In this document: positions 49,396 to 62,044 of the stretch, piece by piece
Layout: the number at the start of each line of letters is the position of its first letter
How positions within the stretch are numbered: position 1 is the first letter of the stretch
NCBI GenBank assembly: GCA_003550325.1
Contig: QKWP01000687.1
Coordinates: 129,009 to 193,008, forward strand
Length of the DNA stretch: 64,000 bases
Direction: 5' to 3'
DNA from: Gigaspora rosea
Taxonomy: Eukaryota > Glomeromycota > Glomeromycetes > Diversisporales > Gigasporaceae
Notes under the pieces: model-generated
The model's input: only the letters and a program-made list of their open reading frames with translations
Databases searched by the model: none
Told to the model about the DNA's origin: nothing
Translations under genes and position numbers: made by a program

Positions 49396-50290
49396 ACTCT
49401 CTCTGGTCCCTAGTCTCCATTTCAGGCTCTCACTGGTCCCTAGTCTCCATTTCAGGCTAATCTTTTCATCAGAATCTTGTTGCTTTGGATATCTTGATCT
49501 TTGAGTTCTTTATTTCTGAATCGGGCCCTTGATATTTTAGATTTCATGAAGTTCTTTGATCTACTTCGAGTTCTCTATTACTACTTAGGCTTTTTAATCT
49601 TGCTTCAGGTTTTTCTATCTGTCTCTGGATTCTTCGTTACTATTCAGATTTTTAATTTATTTAAGGTTTTATTTTTGTTTTAGGTTTTTTATTTGCTTTG
49701 GGTTCCTCAATCTCTCTTTGGGTTCTCTGTTACTGTTTAAGTTTTTGGTCTTGGAATCAGGCTTTTGTTCTTCGATTTTGCTGTCATCAACTTAGATTCT
49801 TTGTTCTCTGTGTCAGGTTTCCTATCTCTGTTTTTGGTTCTTTAATTTTTGCTTTGGGTTTTTATTACTTTCTTGGATTTGTTGATTAATTTCAGGTCTT
49901 CTGTTACTGTTCTTTAATCTCTATTTATAGATTTTTGTCTTTATAATAGGTTTTTTGTTGCTATCTTGGGTTCTTAAATTTTTGTATCGAAGTTGCTATC
50001 TCAGGTTCTTTAATCTTTGTATCGAAGTTGCTATCTTAGGTTCTTTAATCTTTGTATCGAAGTTGCTATCTCAGGTTCTTTAATCTTTGTATCGAAGTTT
50101 ATATTGCTGCCTTAGGTTCTTTGATTACTGTATCAGGTTTTCTGTTACCACTGCAGATTCTTTTGTTACTGCTTTAGATTCTCTGGTCACTATTTTAGAT
50201 TCTCTGGTCACTGCTTCAGATTCTCTAATAACTGCTTTGGGTTTTTGGTTGCTTTCTCGGGCTTTCATTGTATTTTACTTCAATTAATTT
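49396..50290 (+). repeat. degenerate minisatellite field (GGTTCTTTAATCTNTG type)
   Basis: A 33-bp unit twice at 49398-49458 (CTGGTCCCTAGTCTCCATTT type). A 41-bp unit about four times at 49965-50095 (TTTGTATCGAAGTTGCTATC then TCAGGTTCTTTAATC). A 30-bp unit about three times at 50160-50235 (GATTCTCTGGTCACT type). Between them are looser copies of TCAGGTTTTTTGTTACT. The plus frames here are translations of these repeats. Confidence 0.75.
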
Positions 50291-51345
50291 AGGGGTTTCT
50301 CAAGCATTTCAATCAATTGGTGATGCTCAAGCATTACAATCAATGATGCTATTTATTAAATTAAATGCTTGAGTGTGCTCTTTCTATTTTTTTTAATCTT
50401 CGCTATGCCTCTTAAGGACTTATAAAAAATTTTCTATTTAACTAGCTACTGAAGCTTCAATTTTAGTTGTGCTAGCTTTTTCTTTTTACTAATTTAAATT
50501 TTTTATTGCAACATTAGCTATTTTCAAATATCTAATTCAATTGATCAGATAATAATCTTGATGACACTCAAGCATCACAATTAATGATGCTATTTATAAA
50601 ATTAAATTTCTGGGCATACTTTTTCTATTTTTTATAATGTTCATTATACTATCTAAAAAACCTAACAAAAAAAATTTCTTTTCGATCAACTGTTAAAGTT
50701 TCAACTTTAGCTCCTCTTTTTAATTATTTTAACAATTTAAATTTCTTGATTGCTGTCAAATATGGAAAAACATCTATCCAAACCATACAGTTTTAGGCCT
50801 TCTTTACTGAATTAAATAAGTGGAGAATGGAATAAAGTATTCATTATGGTTTGATTAAATGCTGTATTTATTACGCTCATATTATTGTATCGATTATTTG
50901 TTTTAAAAGTTTCAAACATTAAAAATAAAGTTCCTATCTTTTTAGATTAGATAAATATTTGTTGAGAATTAATTGTTTATTATGTTTAAAAATGTAAAAG
51001 TAATACTTGAGCGATCTTTATCAATGGTAAATTTTTGAAGAAAAAAGGTGGGTTGCATCTCGCTAATTTGGTTATCGAGGTGGTAACTTAATTAGTTAAT
51101 TTATTCAATTTCTGACTAATTAAAAAGTTACTTCTAATTTATTAAATAAGGTAATTGAGAACATTAATGTTAGCAAAATTGCTTTACAACATAAATATTC
51201 CTTTATAAGAAACTTATATTTACAGTCACTACTTTGCACTAAAGATAGTATAGATATATAAAAATATTTTGAATTTCTGACTAATTAAAAATTAGCCTTC
51301 GATCTATTGATTAAGATGCCCAAAGACACCTTATTAATAAAACAA
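50290..51345. other. no gene recognised
   Basis: AT-rich. Short direct repeats around CTCAAGCATTACAATCAATG (50297, 50327, 50568). Nothing coding. Confidence 0.4.
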
Positions 51346-51348
51346 ATT

Positions 51349-53126
51349 TTATTTATTTTCATCACAATATACATCTTTATATGGGTCATCTACATATTGT
51401 CTAATTTTTGTAAATAAATAGTATTTTCTTTCTTTTGGTAATAATTTAATAGGAATAGTTTTTAGTATAGTGTTAATATCAAAATTATTCTCGCGTAATA
51501 GCTGAAATGAAATTTCTTGTCCGCCTAATTCAGTTGATGCATAAACTTTTCCAATATCTGTAGATAAACTACTAAATCTAAAATGATATATGGGGGAAAT
51601 TTTTAAAATAGGTTCCAAATAATGAAGAAAAATCATGCCAAGTCCAACTTACTCCATTATTATATAAAATTGCTTTGTTTCCTTTTGAAGAATTATTAAT
51701 TACATATTCAATATCACTTATTGTATTAACTCTATGACTTCGATATACCTTTTTAATTTGACCAAAAAAAGAGTCACAAATAAATTTAGTGTGGCCCGGA
51801 ATCATAAAGTTAATTGTAATTTCCTTATACCAACCTAACATTGCTAACCAACAATAAAAAAAAAGGGATAAATTGTTTTTATTCTGCCCACTACAGTTAT
51901 CACATGTTATATGTAATTTTTTTTTTTAAGTGTAAATTCCTGAAGAAACTGATAAACCATATTAAGTGTAGTATTTGCACCTTTCGAAATACCTTCTGAA
52001 AATCCATCTTCACCTATTACAAAATTTAGTTGAAAATTTTGACCCCCTTCTGTTTTACATACTCCAAATAAATGCGCAGAAAATCGACTTTTAAAGTAAA
52101 TTGTTCCTACTTGTTGTGGTGAGTACAGAATTGACATACATTGTGCCCAATCATAGCATACATGTGTGACAGATAAATCATTTGTGCTCTTAGCTATATT
52201 ATCATTATAATGTTTTCTTTCTTGATCTGCTGCAATACGATGCTGTTCATACATACTTTTAATCCGATCATATTCTTCTATATCTGATTTTGCTACAACT
52301 AATTTAGCTTTAAAGGTTTCACAAACTTCGCAAAAATCACTTGCAGGTGCTTGAAATTTGAGATAAGGAATTGTTTCATACCAAAGTCTTCTAAATGTAA
52401 AATAGGAAATAACCTTTGTATTTTCACCATTTTCTTTATAAAAATATTCTTTGAATTCATTATAAACTGAAGTATATGTGTTTCCAGTAGGTAAATAAAT
52501 AAAGGGTTCTGATTCATTTTTATGTCTATAGGAGAAGGAAGTCCATTAATTGTTCAATACTGTTCTAAAAAGCATTTAACTGGAAATGTAATACTAGAAT
52601 CAATATATACTTTACTTTTTAATTTAGGTATACGTCCAGTATTTCCATGAATTCTTTCAGTTAACCCATTCTCTTGTAAATGTTTTTGAATATCTAAAAG
52701 AAAATAGTCACTTATTCCACAAAGTTTTAGAAATACTGGTTTACAAATTAATAAAGATGCATTGTAGTTATATCTATAATTTTGTCTTTGAGATTCTGTA
52801 TTTTTATTAGTAATTTCAAAGGCTGTTAATTGTGCCTTTAAAAATAATACAAGTTCTGATTTTACTAATGCTCTTATTTGAAAATGTCGTTCAAAAAAAT
52901 TTTTGAATCCGATTTTTTCGTAACAGGTTCTTAAATCTCGTTGTCTAGGTGTATGACGGCATGCATAATTTGATTGTTCTTTAAAAAATTGCATTAGATC
53001 ATGAACTGTGTCGAGAACTAATTCGTTTTCTTCATATTCTTCTAATCCCAGTTCAATTAAATTATATACTGGTTTTAAAGAAGCTGAATCTAAATTATCT
53101 ACACTTAAATCTTCAAACGAAGCCAT
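51349..53126 (-). pseudogene. DUF7869-family transposon-like protein, pseudogene
   Basis: The reading order gives one protein of about 590 residues: MASFEDLSVDN.. start at 53126, CYEKIGF.., NASLLICKPVFLKLCGISDY, INGLPSP, FRRLWYETIPYLKF, zinc-type CEVCETFK, then candidate RNase H-like acidic motifs VCYDWAQ, CDNCSGQNKNN and PGHTKFICDSFFG, then GVSWTWHD, ending ..VYCDENK. TCDNCSGQNKN and the CD.FFG block are hallmarks of DUF7869 proteins. Damage: TGA at 52554-52556 after CFLEQY, a frameshift near 52500, a frameshift in an A-run near 51920 just before the CDNC motif, and another near 51640. Two of these could be sequencing errors, but the in-frame TGA argues for a decayed copy. Confidence 0.75.
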
Positions 53127-53275
53127 AAAAGATATAAATTGTCAAATGAAAAATTTTTGCGTGGTTTAAACATATTAAATGCGCATTCTTTTAAATATAT
53201 ACTGTACTATATTAGGGTTTAGTTTAAATTTAAAATTTGAAATTAAATGCACACTTTTTACATAGACTTTACATA

Positions 53276-53440
53276 CAGTCAGACCTCTCTAAGTGCACCC
53301 TCTATAAGTGCACACCTTCTCTAAATGCACGCTCAAGTACTGGCCCAAACATATACTTGAACGCACTTTTTCTTATTATTCTCTATGTGCACGTTGTTAA
53401 AGTGTGGTCCTAAGGGTGTGCACTTAGAGAGGTCTGACTG
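53276..53440. mobile_element. Tc1/mariner (pogo-like) MITE, copy 2
   Basis: CAGTCAGACCTCTCTAAGTG then CAC at the left and GTGCACTTAGAGAGGTCTGA then CTG at the right, flanked by TA (53274-53275, 53441-53442). 165 bp. Lies just upstream of the DUF7869 pseudogene start. Confidence 0.85.
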
Positions 53441-53449
53441 TATGTTCAA

Positions 53450-55390
53450 AAATCAAAAATCAGAATTCCGAATATACTCTCTGTAAGTATGCTTTAAACT
53501 TACTTATTTTAAACCGTGTTATAACTATTATGTGCTTTTTATCTTTTGTATAATATACAAAGTAAATACTATTGTTGAATATAAGGTTCGTTTAAGTCTA
53601 TTAAGAAGAAAATCATTAAACAATTTCATTCTACGCGTTATTTCAAGTAAGCCCATGTGCGTTATTTCAAATAAGGGCTGATTTTTTGAATCACATTCTC
53701 TTTAATTACAATAAGATTTGAAAAAACGCTCTAGAGCTATTTTTGAGCTCTAACAAGAATTGTCTTAATATGAAGAACAACTTTGTTAATGCTTAAAAGT
53801 AGGTATATCTAGTACCAAACATAGTCCTAGAGCACAATATAAGGGTATATTGAGATGCGTGTTAATACGCCTATGAGTGCTAATTCGAGACCACATACGC
53901 TATTTTAAAGGGTTCAGATTTTTGAAATAATATCCACAATGTCTATACGGTAAGAAACTGTTCACTTTTTATTATAATGCAGAAACCAGAACCTGGTACC
54001 TTGCATTCATCATGCAATAACTCATATTCACATGCATACTTTATCATACGTATATACATGCTAATTTTAACTAATATCGATATGGCTAAACAATTGTACT
54101 AAATTAGCGAAGGTACAGGTATTTTCCCTTGTCTAACTAAAGATAGATGATTTTTGCAGAAAGTCATTGCCTCTCCATGGGATTGGTTAACAATTAATTA
54201 TGACTTTAAAACCAAGCCCGTGGTTAGCCTAATTATTAGTAGTACTCGGACTAGTGGATCTTGTTTTTCTGAAAATTAAAGTCCGGATTTAGTGTATTCT
54301 CAAGCACCTCACTCAATGGATCAGAGTAAGATTTTAATCGAATACTGTATTATACTGAGTTACTATAAAATATGGTAGAACAGACTGTCTTTTTTTTACA
54401 GAGTTACTCTGAATAACTAAAATTTAAGATACTCAAGTGTCAAATTCGATGCGATTAGCAGGTAATCGAGATAGTGTTCAACCATAATTATATTTATGTT
54501 AAAAATTAGAATATGCAACCTATTATGTTATTGAAATGTTCTCAAGCATCATCGTTAGTAATCATAATAGCACTTATTTACTATAATAATCAGTCAAAAT
54601 AAATATTGGAATCGATATTTGAACGGCCTGTTCCTTTATTGATTCTTTTATCAAATGTATCATCAAATTAAACAAAAATAAATAAATAAATAAAAACAAA
54701 AGCAACAATCCAACAAGAAATAAAATCGTTTGTGATAAAAAGTTTGTTTATTGAAATAACAAACTCATTTAATACATTTTTTTTACTAATAAAAAATAGT
54801 TTAATTCATAATAAACTTCATCAAGTTACATATATTCATCGTAATGATAAACACACTTGTCCAATTTTCGCTAAATAAAGTTTATTTCCAGACACTTTTT
54901 AACCTGTTAATTGAGGCCAATAATTACTTTATTGATTATAGTAATTAAATATATCTTAAGGTACCTAAGCGTCTAAGTTAATAGATTGGCTCAATTTTTA
55001 ATTAGTAAGAAATAGTTCAGCCGATCAAATGAGGCCATCATTACAATGAATAGAGTTGTACTGATTGGCTAAAATTTAATACCTGCATTTCGTACCATAA
55101 ATCTTCAGCTTCAATTAATAAGCACTTGTGTACGATCTTGATTGTTAGCAAATCTCATTGATGAGAATGCTTGAGAACACCCTTAACTACTAGCAAACGA
55201 TATTGAGAGACTTGAGAATATCCTCAGAGCTAGTATTGTTTGGAATCAAAAGTCGAGAGAATAATTGTCAAGAAACGGGATAAGTCTTTCTCATTGACCT
55301 CACCATTCTATTTTATGATATTTAAGAGATGAAACTCGAAATCGTGAGAGAGGATGATAATACATTTTCGGATTAGTATAATCGCACCAT
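53450..55390. other. intergenic, one fold-back-like segment
   Basis: 53635-53925 has loosely inverted ends (TACGCGTTATTTCAAGTAAG and CATACGCTATTTTAAAGGG). The rest shows no gene. AAATAAATAAATAAA at 54675. Confidence 0.4.
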
Positions 55391-55394
55391 ATTA

Positions 55395-55474
55395 CAGAGA
55401 AACCTCTCTGAATGCATCATCCTCAGGATCATAGTAAAAATTTTCAAAAAATGTGCACTTAGAGAGGTCTCTCT
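55395..55474. mobile_element. Tc1/mariner (pogo-like) MITE, short copy 3
   Basis: CAGAGAAACCTCTCTGAATG and TGCACTTAGAGAGGTCTCTC are diverged versions of the copy 1/2 termini. About 80 bp, internally deleted. Confidence 0.65.
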
Positions 55475-55495
55475 ATAGGATTAATAATACAATAA

Positions 55496-55727
55496 TTGTG
55501 GGGGATTATGCTGAAAATGGATTATGCTGAAAATTTGGGGTCTCTATTTAAACCTATAATACCTACTAAAACCCACATATACTCTTTTATTAATAAAACT
55601 ACATCCTAACCCTAACCTAACTATAAAAAAAAAAGACCACAAAAAAGGCCCTAAAAAACTTTACAATTTTCATAATAAAATATGAAAAATTTTCAGCATA
55701 ATCCATTTTAAGCATAATCCCCAACAA
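55496..55727. mobile_element. PIF/Harbinger-like MITE, 232 bp
   Basis: TTGTGGGGGATTATGCTGAA and its inverse ..GCATAATCCCCAACAA, with TAA at 55493-55495 and 55728-55730. The motif GGATTATGCTGAAAATT occurs twice in tandem near the left end. The centre carries CCTAACCCTAACCTAAC. One arm of the same family lies at 10661-10725. Confidence 0.8.
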
Positions 55728-56004
55728 TAATAATTAATTGATGATCCGTATGCAAAACAGTGATCGACAATAATACTAATTGGAGATAATAGACATATAT
55801 GTTTTTAACCACTTTTAGAATCTGAGCGTATCTAATATAAAAAAGTAGTACTAAAAGATAAAACTTGATCTAGATTGTAGCACAGCACATGTATTTAAAG
55901 TGTAGTTCGACTATATATATGGTATTAACCACTTTTAGAACTTGAATATTTCTACGTATTGTACATATGCATACTAATATCGTAATATTAAAATATTAGA
56001 TATA

Positions 56005-56195
56005 CAGCTCACTTTGTTATAGTGAACTCTCAACATAGTGAAGATTCGATACAGTGAAGACTTTTGAGTTACAGAATTATTAACTTCAGCTCGATACAGT
56101 GAAGTACATATAGCATTCTCTTGATATAAACTATAGTACTGCTATAGCAAAGGTTTTTTTTGGCCCAATAACTTCACAATAACGAGAGTGAGTTG
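56005..56195. mobile_element. Tc1/mariner-type MITE, 191 bp
   Basis: Inverted ends CAGCTCACTTTGTTATAGTG and AATAACGAGAGTGAGTTG, with TA on both sides. Internal ACAGTGAAG repeats. Non-coding. Confidence 0.7.
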
Positions 56196-57719
56196 TACTA
56201 TAGAATAAAACGTACCTAGACCATAACACGGAACAAATAATCAAAAAGTAATTTGGGCTATGGTCTTGGGTACCAGAGTTTTGGCGTACTTCTTGAACAT
56301 TTAAAAAAGAAAGTAGTAGTACATGTGCATATATACGTACAGTATATATATATATACGTACATGTAAAAAGAAGAATGAGAATGCAGAGAAATGCACTAG
56401 TATACGACATCTGAATGATCACTACATAGCAATTGTGTATTAATAGCTATCTATGCCTTTGTTCTCATTCTTTTTCCCCTATAGTTTTTTTTTTTTTTGC
56501 TAAAACAATTGCTTTGAATTCTAAACAATAGCAGAAGCTCGCCCATTGTATAATTTGTTATTGCTATTATTCAAAAAAAAAAAAGTGATTGAATATGTGC
56601 GTATGACTTCCTTAATAAAATTGTATAAAAAGCGAACAAATTCAAATAAATCTTATCTTAAAACATGCATTTTTATTTATTTATTTCAAAGTATGTCAAA
56701 ATATAAGGTTTCACTTGTTTTTCGTGGTGAAATTATAGAAAATTTGAATTATGGACCATGTGCTAGAGCTTGGTGGGTTGCCTGCCCAAATGATAACAAT
56801 GCAACTTATACACCTCTTTATCCCTTATGCCTTGGGATAAAAACTATTACTACAATAAATAGCCGTGACTTTATGATTACCATAATTCAGAACAATTTAA
56901 AACCTGGGTTTTTATGTCATTCTGAAAGTTTACAAAGTAAAATATGCAAAAGTTCATCCAAGGCGATCACATCTATATATCAATTAGCTTTTTCTACAAA
57001 AACTAAACTTGATGGTCTTTTAGTTATGGGATTCGATAATTTAGAAATATGTAATTTATTACTTTCAGATCTTTACTTTCGACCTTTTTCTTTTAAAATC
57101 CCAAATTTAAATTTGATTATTTTCGAAATTGGTATATCAGATAACCCAGATTGGACTATGCTGACAAAGGATATAAAAGTTCTTTCATATATAACTTTCA
57201 AAAAACTCGTTCATTATTTTTACAAGAGTTTACTAATAATAAAGTAATTGTTAAAATATACCAAAATTCTCAAGAAAAATATACTTTTCATGGTGCTAAC
57301 CCTAACGTAGTTTTGAATGAAATCGGCATACTAGCACAGTTTACAGGAAGTACACTTTTTGGACTAGAACACGAACAAACGAAATTATCAATTGAAAAAG
57401 AACAAACCTCTCATTGTACAGTTGAAGATTGGCAGAGTAAACTAATTATGAATAAACTTTTCAACCATTACTTAAAAAAATTTATTTTAACATCTGTAAA
57501 ATGTGATGATTTTTTTATTAGCCGGAAAACTCAAAAAAGTAATATTATTGAGTTAACAGCAAAATTTAAAGAAATATAATCACCAAATTATATTGTCAAA
57601 GACCGTGAATTGCGGGCATGGAAAGCTTTATTGCGACATACTGGTTGTTCAAATATAACACCTTTTGGAAAAAAATCTAAAGTAATTACTAAACATATTC
57701 TAATTATGTTGGTTGCGAG

Positions 57720-57953
57720 TCAACCGGGGCAGCTACAAAGTGTGGATCGATGACACAGCCGCAACTAATAATTTACAAGTTGTACAATAATAAATAATAT
57801 CAATTTTAGATATAAGCCTCAAAAAATGAACACTTATACTAAATAATAACTTCAAAATAAAAAAGATATAGTTACAGCCTGTCTTCGATTGGTTATTTTT
57901 GCTAAGGCTGTGCCATAGATCTACACTTTTGGGACCACCCTGGTTAACTAGTG
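57720..57953. mobile_element. MITE in intron 1 of the transposase-like gene
   Basis: Left TCAACCGGGGCAGCTACAAA then GTGTGGATCGATGACACAGC; right is the diverged inverse (GGCTGTGCCATAGATCTACA, then CTTTTGGGACCACCCTGGTT). GGTTGCGA at the left and AGTTGCGA at the right look like an 8-bp target duplication. Confidence 0.65.
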
Positions 57954-58088
57954 AGTTGCGATGATTTTTCAAAATTATTTTTTCCCTATTCAACATTAAC
58001 AAGGTTAAAAATAATACCTGCAACTAATTAAATGCTAATTCTAACCTTATGTGATGTGAATAAAAGAACTAACTGTCAGAAAATTATG

Positions 58089-58203
58089 CCGGAAATTCTA
58101 TGGAACAGTGAAACTTCACATGATATATATTATTATCTTAACTGCTAACCAACCAATCATATGAATTTGCACTGTCCCTAAGCACTGTCCACAGAATTTC
58201 CGG
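58089..58203. mobile_element. second small inverted-repeat element in intron 1
   Basis: CCGGAAATTCTATGGAACAG then TG at the left, CACTGTCCACAGAATTTCCG then G at the right. About 115 bp, ending 60 bp before the acceptor TTCTATAG at 58264. Confidence 0.65.
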
Positions 58204-59199
58204 AATTAGTGATTATAGTCATTTGAAACAGTGCAAAAATAATAATTCGATTTTTTTTCTATAGTTTGAATTCTGGACTCGATCGAAAGACCCAACAAAA
58301 GACGAAGCTATGCTAAAGTATCTATATGAATGCAAATTTCTTCAAAGCGTACCTGCAAATCATAATAAAACAGATCAATTTTGGAGCGCATTTCAGGATG
58401 CATTAGATAGTAATATTCGTGGAAATGATGGAAAAAGAAGAATATTATCTATTATCGCAGATAGATTTCACTATGATACGATCAAAGAAAAGTTATCTGT
58501 TAGTAATTTATAAACAATAAATTAACATTGAACTCAAACTTAAATAATCTAAAACTTATCTTTAGGTCTCTAATGATTTGATTACTGAAGCACGTCATTA
58601 TGCACGTATAAATGGCCCAGGATGTGTTCAGTTGGAAAAGCCCAAAATTACAATAAAAAAATTAACACGCGAAAAAGAAGAACAAATTGAAAGTTTTTTT
58701 CAAGATAAGGCAAACGTCATAATGAGTTCTTACAAAACTGATAGTGCGACTGGATTGCCTGTACATTACTTAAAAAATACCAAAAAAGCTTTATGGGAAC
58801 GGTTTCATGAAGAATATCCAGATGGCATTAAAAGAACAACATTTTATAAATACTTACAAGGAGAACGATATATATAAAGAAGACTTGGGTGGTCTTTGTT
58901 CAATTTGCAACATGTACGGATATGAATCATTTGATGAGCTTCAAAAATTGATTCTACATTATGCAAGCTTGGATCATCAGGTAAATTTAATTTTGATGAT
59001 AACGATTATGCTACTTACTCTCGTTATAGTGAAATCGGGCTAAGAAAAATCTTCACGTCAAAAAAATAATGCCATAGTATGCTCTGATCAATAACAAGCA
59101 TATTGTATCTGGTATTATACATATAAGTAATGCAAAAATTAATTTGTGATAACAAGAAAAATATTGTGCAAAATACCTAAATATTATTTTGATAATACT

Positions 59200-59235
<36 letters not shown>
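59200..59235. repeat. AAT trinucleotide microsatellite
   Basis: About ten AAT/TAA units inside a long intron (58981-59820). They explain the poly-Tyr minus frame there. Confidence 0.85.
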
Positions 59236-59236
<1 letters not shown>

Positions 59237-59334
59237 TCCAGGTATTTTGCATAGGATACTAAAAAAAAAAAAAATTTGATAATGCATTTTGTTATATCGA
59301 TTTGAAGTTTAATAATACCATAATTTAAATTGCA

Positions 59335-59685
59335 ACTCATCAACGATCACTTCAAAGATACCATATTTCAGACATTCATTTCACCGACAAGCTTATTTTA
59401 ATTTAAAGACAAGTTCATTTCGTAGACAGTATAATACTAGTATAATTTTCCGACAGCTCATTTCACAAAGTAATTCTAGTCATTGTTGTTAGGGTTAGGC
59501 CTAAAATTAGAGTTAAGGTTAGTGCGATTTATAAAAAAATTTTCTGTGAAATGAGCTGTTGGTGAAATATACTGTCTACGAAATGAACTTGTCTGGTCTG
59601 TAAAATAAGCTTGGCGGTGAAGTGATTGTTGATGGAATGCAGTATCTTTGAAGTGATTGTCGGTGAAATAATTCAGACCCAATTT
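59335..59685. mobile_element. fold-back MITE family B, copy 1
   Basis: Left arm GATCACTTCAAAGATACCAT, ACCGACAAGCTTATTTTA, GACAAGTTCATTTCGTAGAC; the right arm is the inverse (ACTGTCTACGAAATGAACTT.., GAAGTGATTGTCGGTGAAAT). Centre GTTAGGGTTAGGCCTAAAAT. About 350 bp in a long intron of the transposase-like gene. Ends approximate. Confidence 0.8.
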
Positions 59686-60534
59686 TAAAGTTCTAGGTTT
59701 TCACTTGGCGATACTTATATCAAGAATTTACTATAACGAGAAAGTTATATTTTAGTATCTACTAATTAGTTAAATAACGATAAGGAACGACTACTTACCG
59801 AATGTAATAATCTGCAAAGGTATTTGAAAAAAGATTATGAAAATGAACTTAAAGTTGATTCTTGTGGTTATACTAAACATAATACCTGTATAAATCATTG
59901 TATGCTATATGCTTTTGGTGCATGTTCGCAATCACACAATCTAACCTGCAACCGTTGTGGAGCCTTTTTCAATTTATTAGCACAAATTCAAGAGCATATA
60001 CCATCTGATCTTCATAATAAATTAAGTGTATTAAAAGAATATTTATTATATTATTTGGCTCATCAGACTCGAAAAGTTTATTTGAACGCACAACTTAATG
60101 CACAATTAGGAGAGCTCAATGAAATGGGTGCCCTAATTATAGTAGATTATAAAATGAAAATTTTACCAAAAAGTGCACGCGAAACAAACAAGACTTCTTT
60201 GGAAAAAAGGATGGCATTACATTCAATATTGATATATACTAGCCTGTATAATAATACTACTTTACAAGTTCGTGCATTCGATCATTGGTCAACCGATACT
60301 CGTCAAGACGCCTGGTTCACGGCTTCCTCCTTAAATGCTGCAATATCAGAAATAGATCCTCAGCCAGAATGGGTTGTTTTTATATCAGATAATGGCCCCC
60401 ATTATTATAAAGCAGATTTGATGTTGATTATGGGAAGGTGGAAAGAATGGTATAATATATATGTTAGAAAATGGACTTTTCTTGAAGCAGAGGAAGCGAA
60501 AACAACAATTGATTCTCACCATGCCCAGGTCTGA

Positions 60535-60970
60535 ATATCAATCTATTGTATTGCATGCAATAATGCACATGGGCGTTATTTTGAAATTTCTACTTTTTGA
60601 AATTTATATACTTGGTTTAAAATAACACCCATGTGTGTCCAAAAATAACCCTCCCCTACCATATTTGAATCTAATTGGATCAACGTATGAGTGCCGTCAA
60701 AGAAAAACTGTCATTGGGCTTTCAATTATATTTATTTCAGACTCCAGAACTTGTCCATGAAAAATTTAATAAATGACATATTATATATTACATATAATAC
60801 ATCCTGGAGTCCGAAACAAATCTAATTGAATTCCCAATGACAAGGTTTCCTTTGACTGCACTCATATATAGCTAGTACTGTAGATTTATTATACCGAATC
60901 TATTGTGTTCGGTATAAAAAGTGATTCAAATATTGCACATATGCATCCCTAAATAATGCGCAGCTATGCG
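60535..60970. mobile_element. inverted-repeat insertions in intron after the DDE-like exon
   Basis: Two inverted pairs: GCACATGGGCGTTATTTTG with CAAAATAACGCC-like ATAACACCCATGTGTG (60568-60630), and GACTCCAGAACTTG with CATCCTGGAGTCC (60739-60812). AATCTATTGTATTGCATG at 60539 is mirrored near 60900-60940. Probably one or two nested small elements. Confidence 0.45.
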
Positions 60971-61494
60971 TTATTATTATGCAAAAATATTATAACATTA
61001 TTTGATTATTCAACAACTTACCTTTAAAATAACTACAGATTTCCCATGCAATTAATCGTCATGTTTGTTTAGGATTTAATATTGCACAAGGATCAGATAT
61101 TGAATTGGCCATTGAAGGGATTTGTGGAACATCAGTGGCTCACTTAGAGCCAGAGCGTCCTAAAGGTAATAAATGATAAATAAGCTGTTAAATAATTGCA
61201 AACTAACTTTATATATATTAGTTTCAGGTAAAAAGCAGGTTAATACTTTACCAGGTAATTCAAACTGGTTTTCATGGGAATAGCCATGGGACAATAATAA
61301 TACGGGATATGTTTGAGCACGTGCGATTCCTAATATTGGTGAATGGAACGAATTTACGCCTGCAAAATTAGAAAAGTTACAAAAAAAAGATATTCAAAAG
61401 CCAAATCCTCAAGTTTCTCAGCATTCAGTTCCCAAGTCTCCATGGTTTGTTCCAATGCCACATAAATCAAGTAATGAATTTTTTTTTACTAAAT

Positions 61495-61845
61495 CATGCT
61501 GTTTTGATCAATTCATCGACAATCACTTCAAAGACACCATATTTCGCCGACAAGCTTATTTTACAGACGATTAATTTACAGACAAGTTCATTTCATAGAC
61601 AGTATAATACCACCGACAGCTCATTTCACAAAGTAATTCTGGTCATTGTCGTTAGGGTTAGGCTTAAAATTAGAGTTAAGATTAGTGCAGTTTATAAAAA
61701 AATTTTCTGTGAAATGAGTTGTCGGTGAAATATACTGTCTACGAGATGAAATTTATTGTCCGTAAAATAAGTTTGTCAGTAATGTGAATGTCGATGGAAT
61801 GCGGTGTTTTTGAAGTAATTGCTAGTGAAATCATACGGACCCTAT
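61495..61845. mobile_element. fold-back MITE family B, copy 2
   Basis: Same order and orientation as 59335-59685: AATCACTTCAAAGACACCAT, GCCGACAAGCTTATTTTACA, the GTTAGGGTTAGGCTTAAAAT centre, and the inverted right arm. Inserted between the last core exon and the SAP-like exon of the same gene. Confidence 0.8.
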
Positions 61846-62044
61846 AATACTGCTATCTAATTTTTTATTTTAGAAATCCATCCTGATCATTTAACAGTTG
61901 ATCAACTGAAAACGCAATTAACAAATCGAGGAGTTAGCTATAATAATTAAAGTACAAAACAAGATTTGATATCTTTATTGAATAATAAATTATCCCAAGA
62001 ACCAGATTTACAGAAAACAGGTATTGTTAACGGACGTAAAAGTA

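Noticed and set aside
49501-50287. Hydrophobic plus-strand proteins
   Set aside because: They are translations of T-rich minisatellite units.
56546-56692. N-terminal extension of the transposase-like gene
   Set aside because: The upstream part is K/N-rich AT-biased translation with an A-run; the family-like sequence begins at MSKYKVSLVFRGE (56693).
59053-59343. Minus-strand frame with poly-Tyr
   Set aside because: Translation of an AAT microsatellite within an intron.
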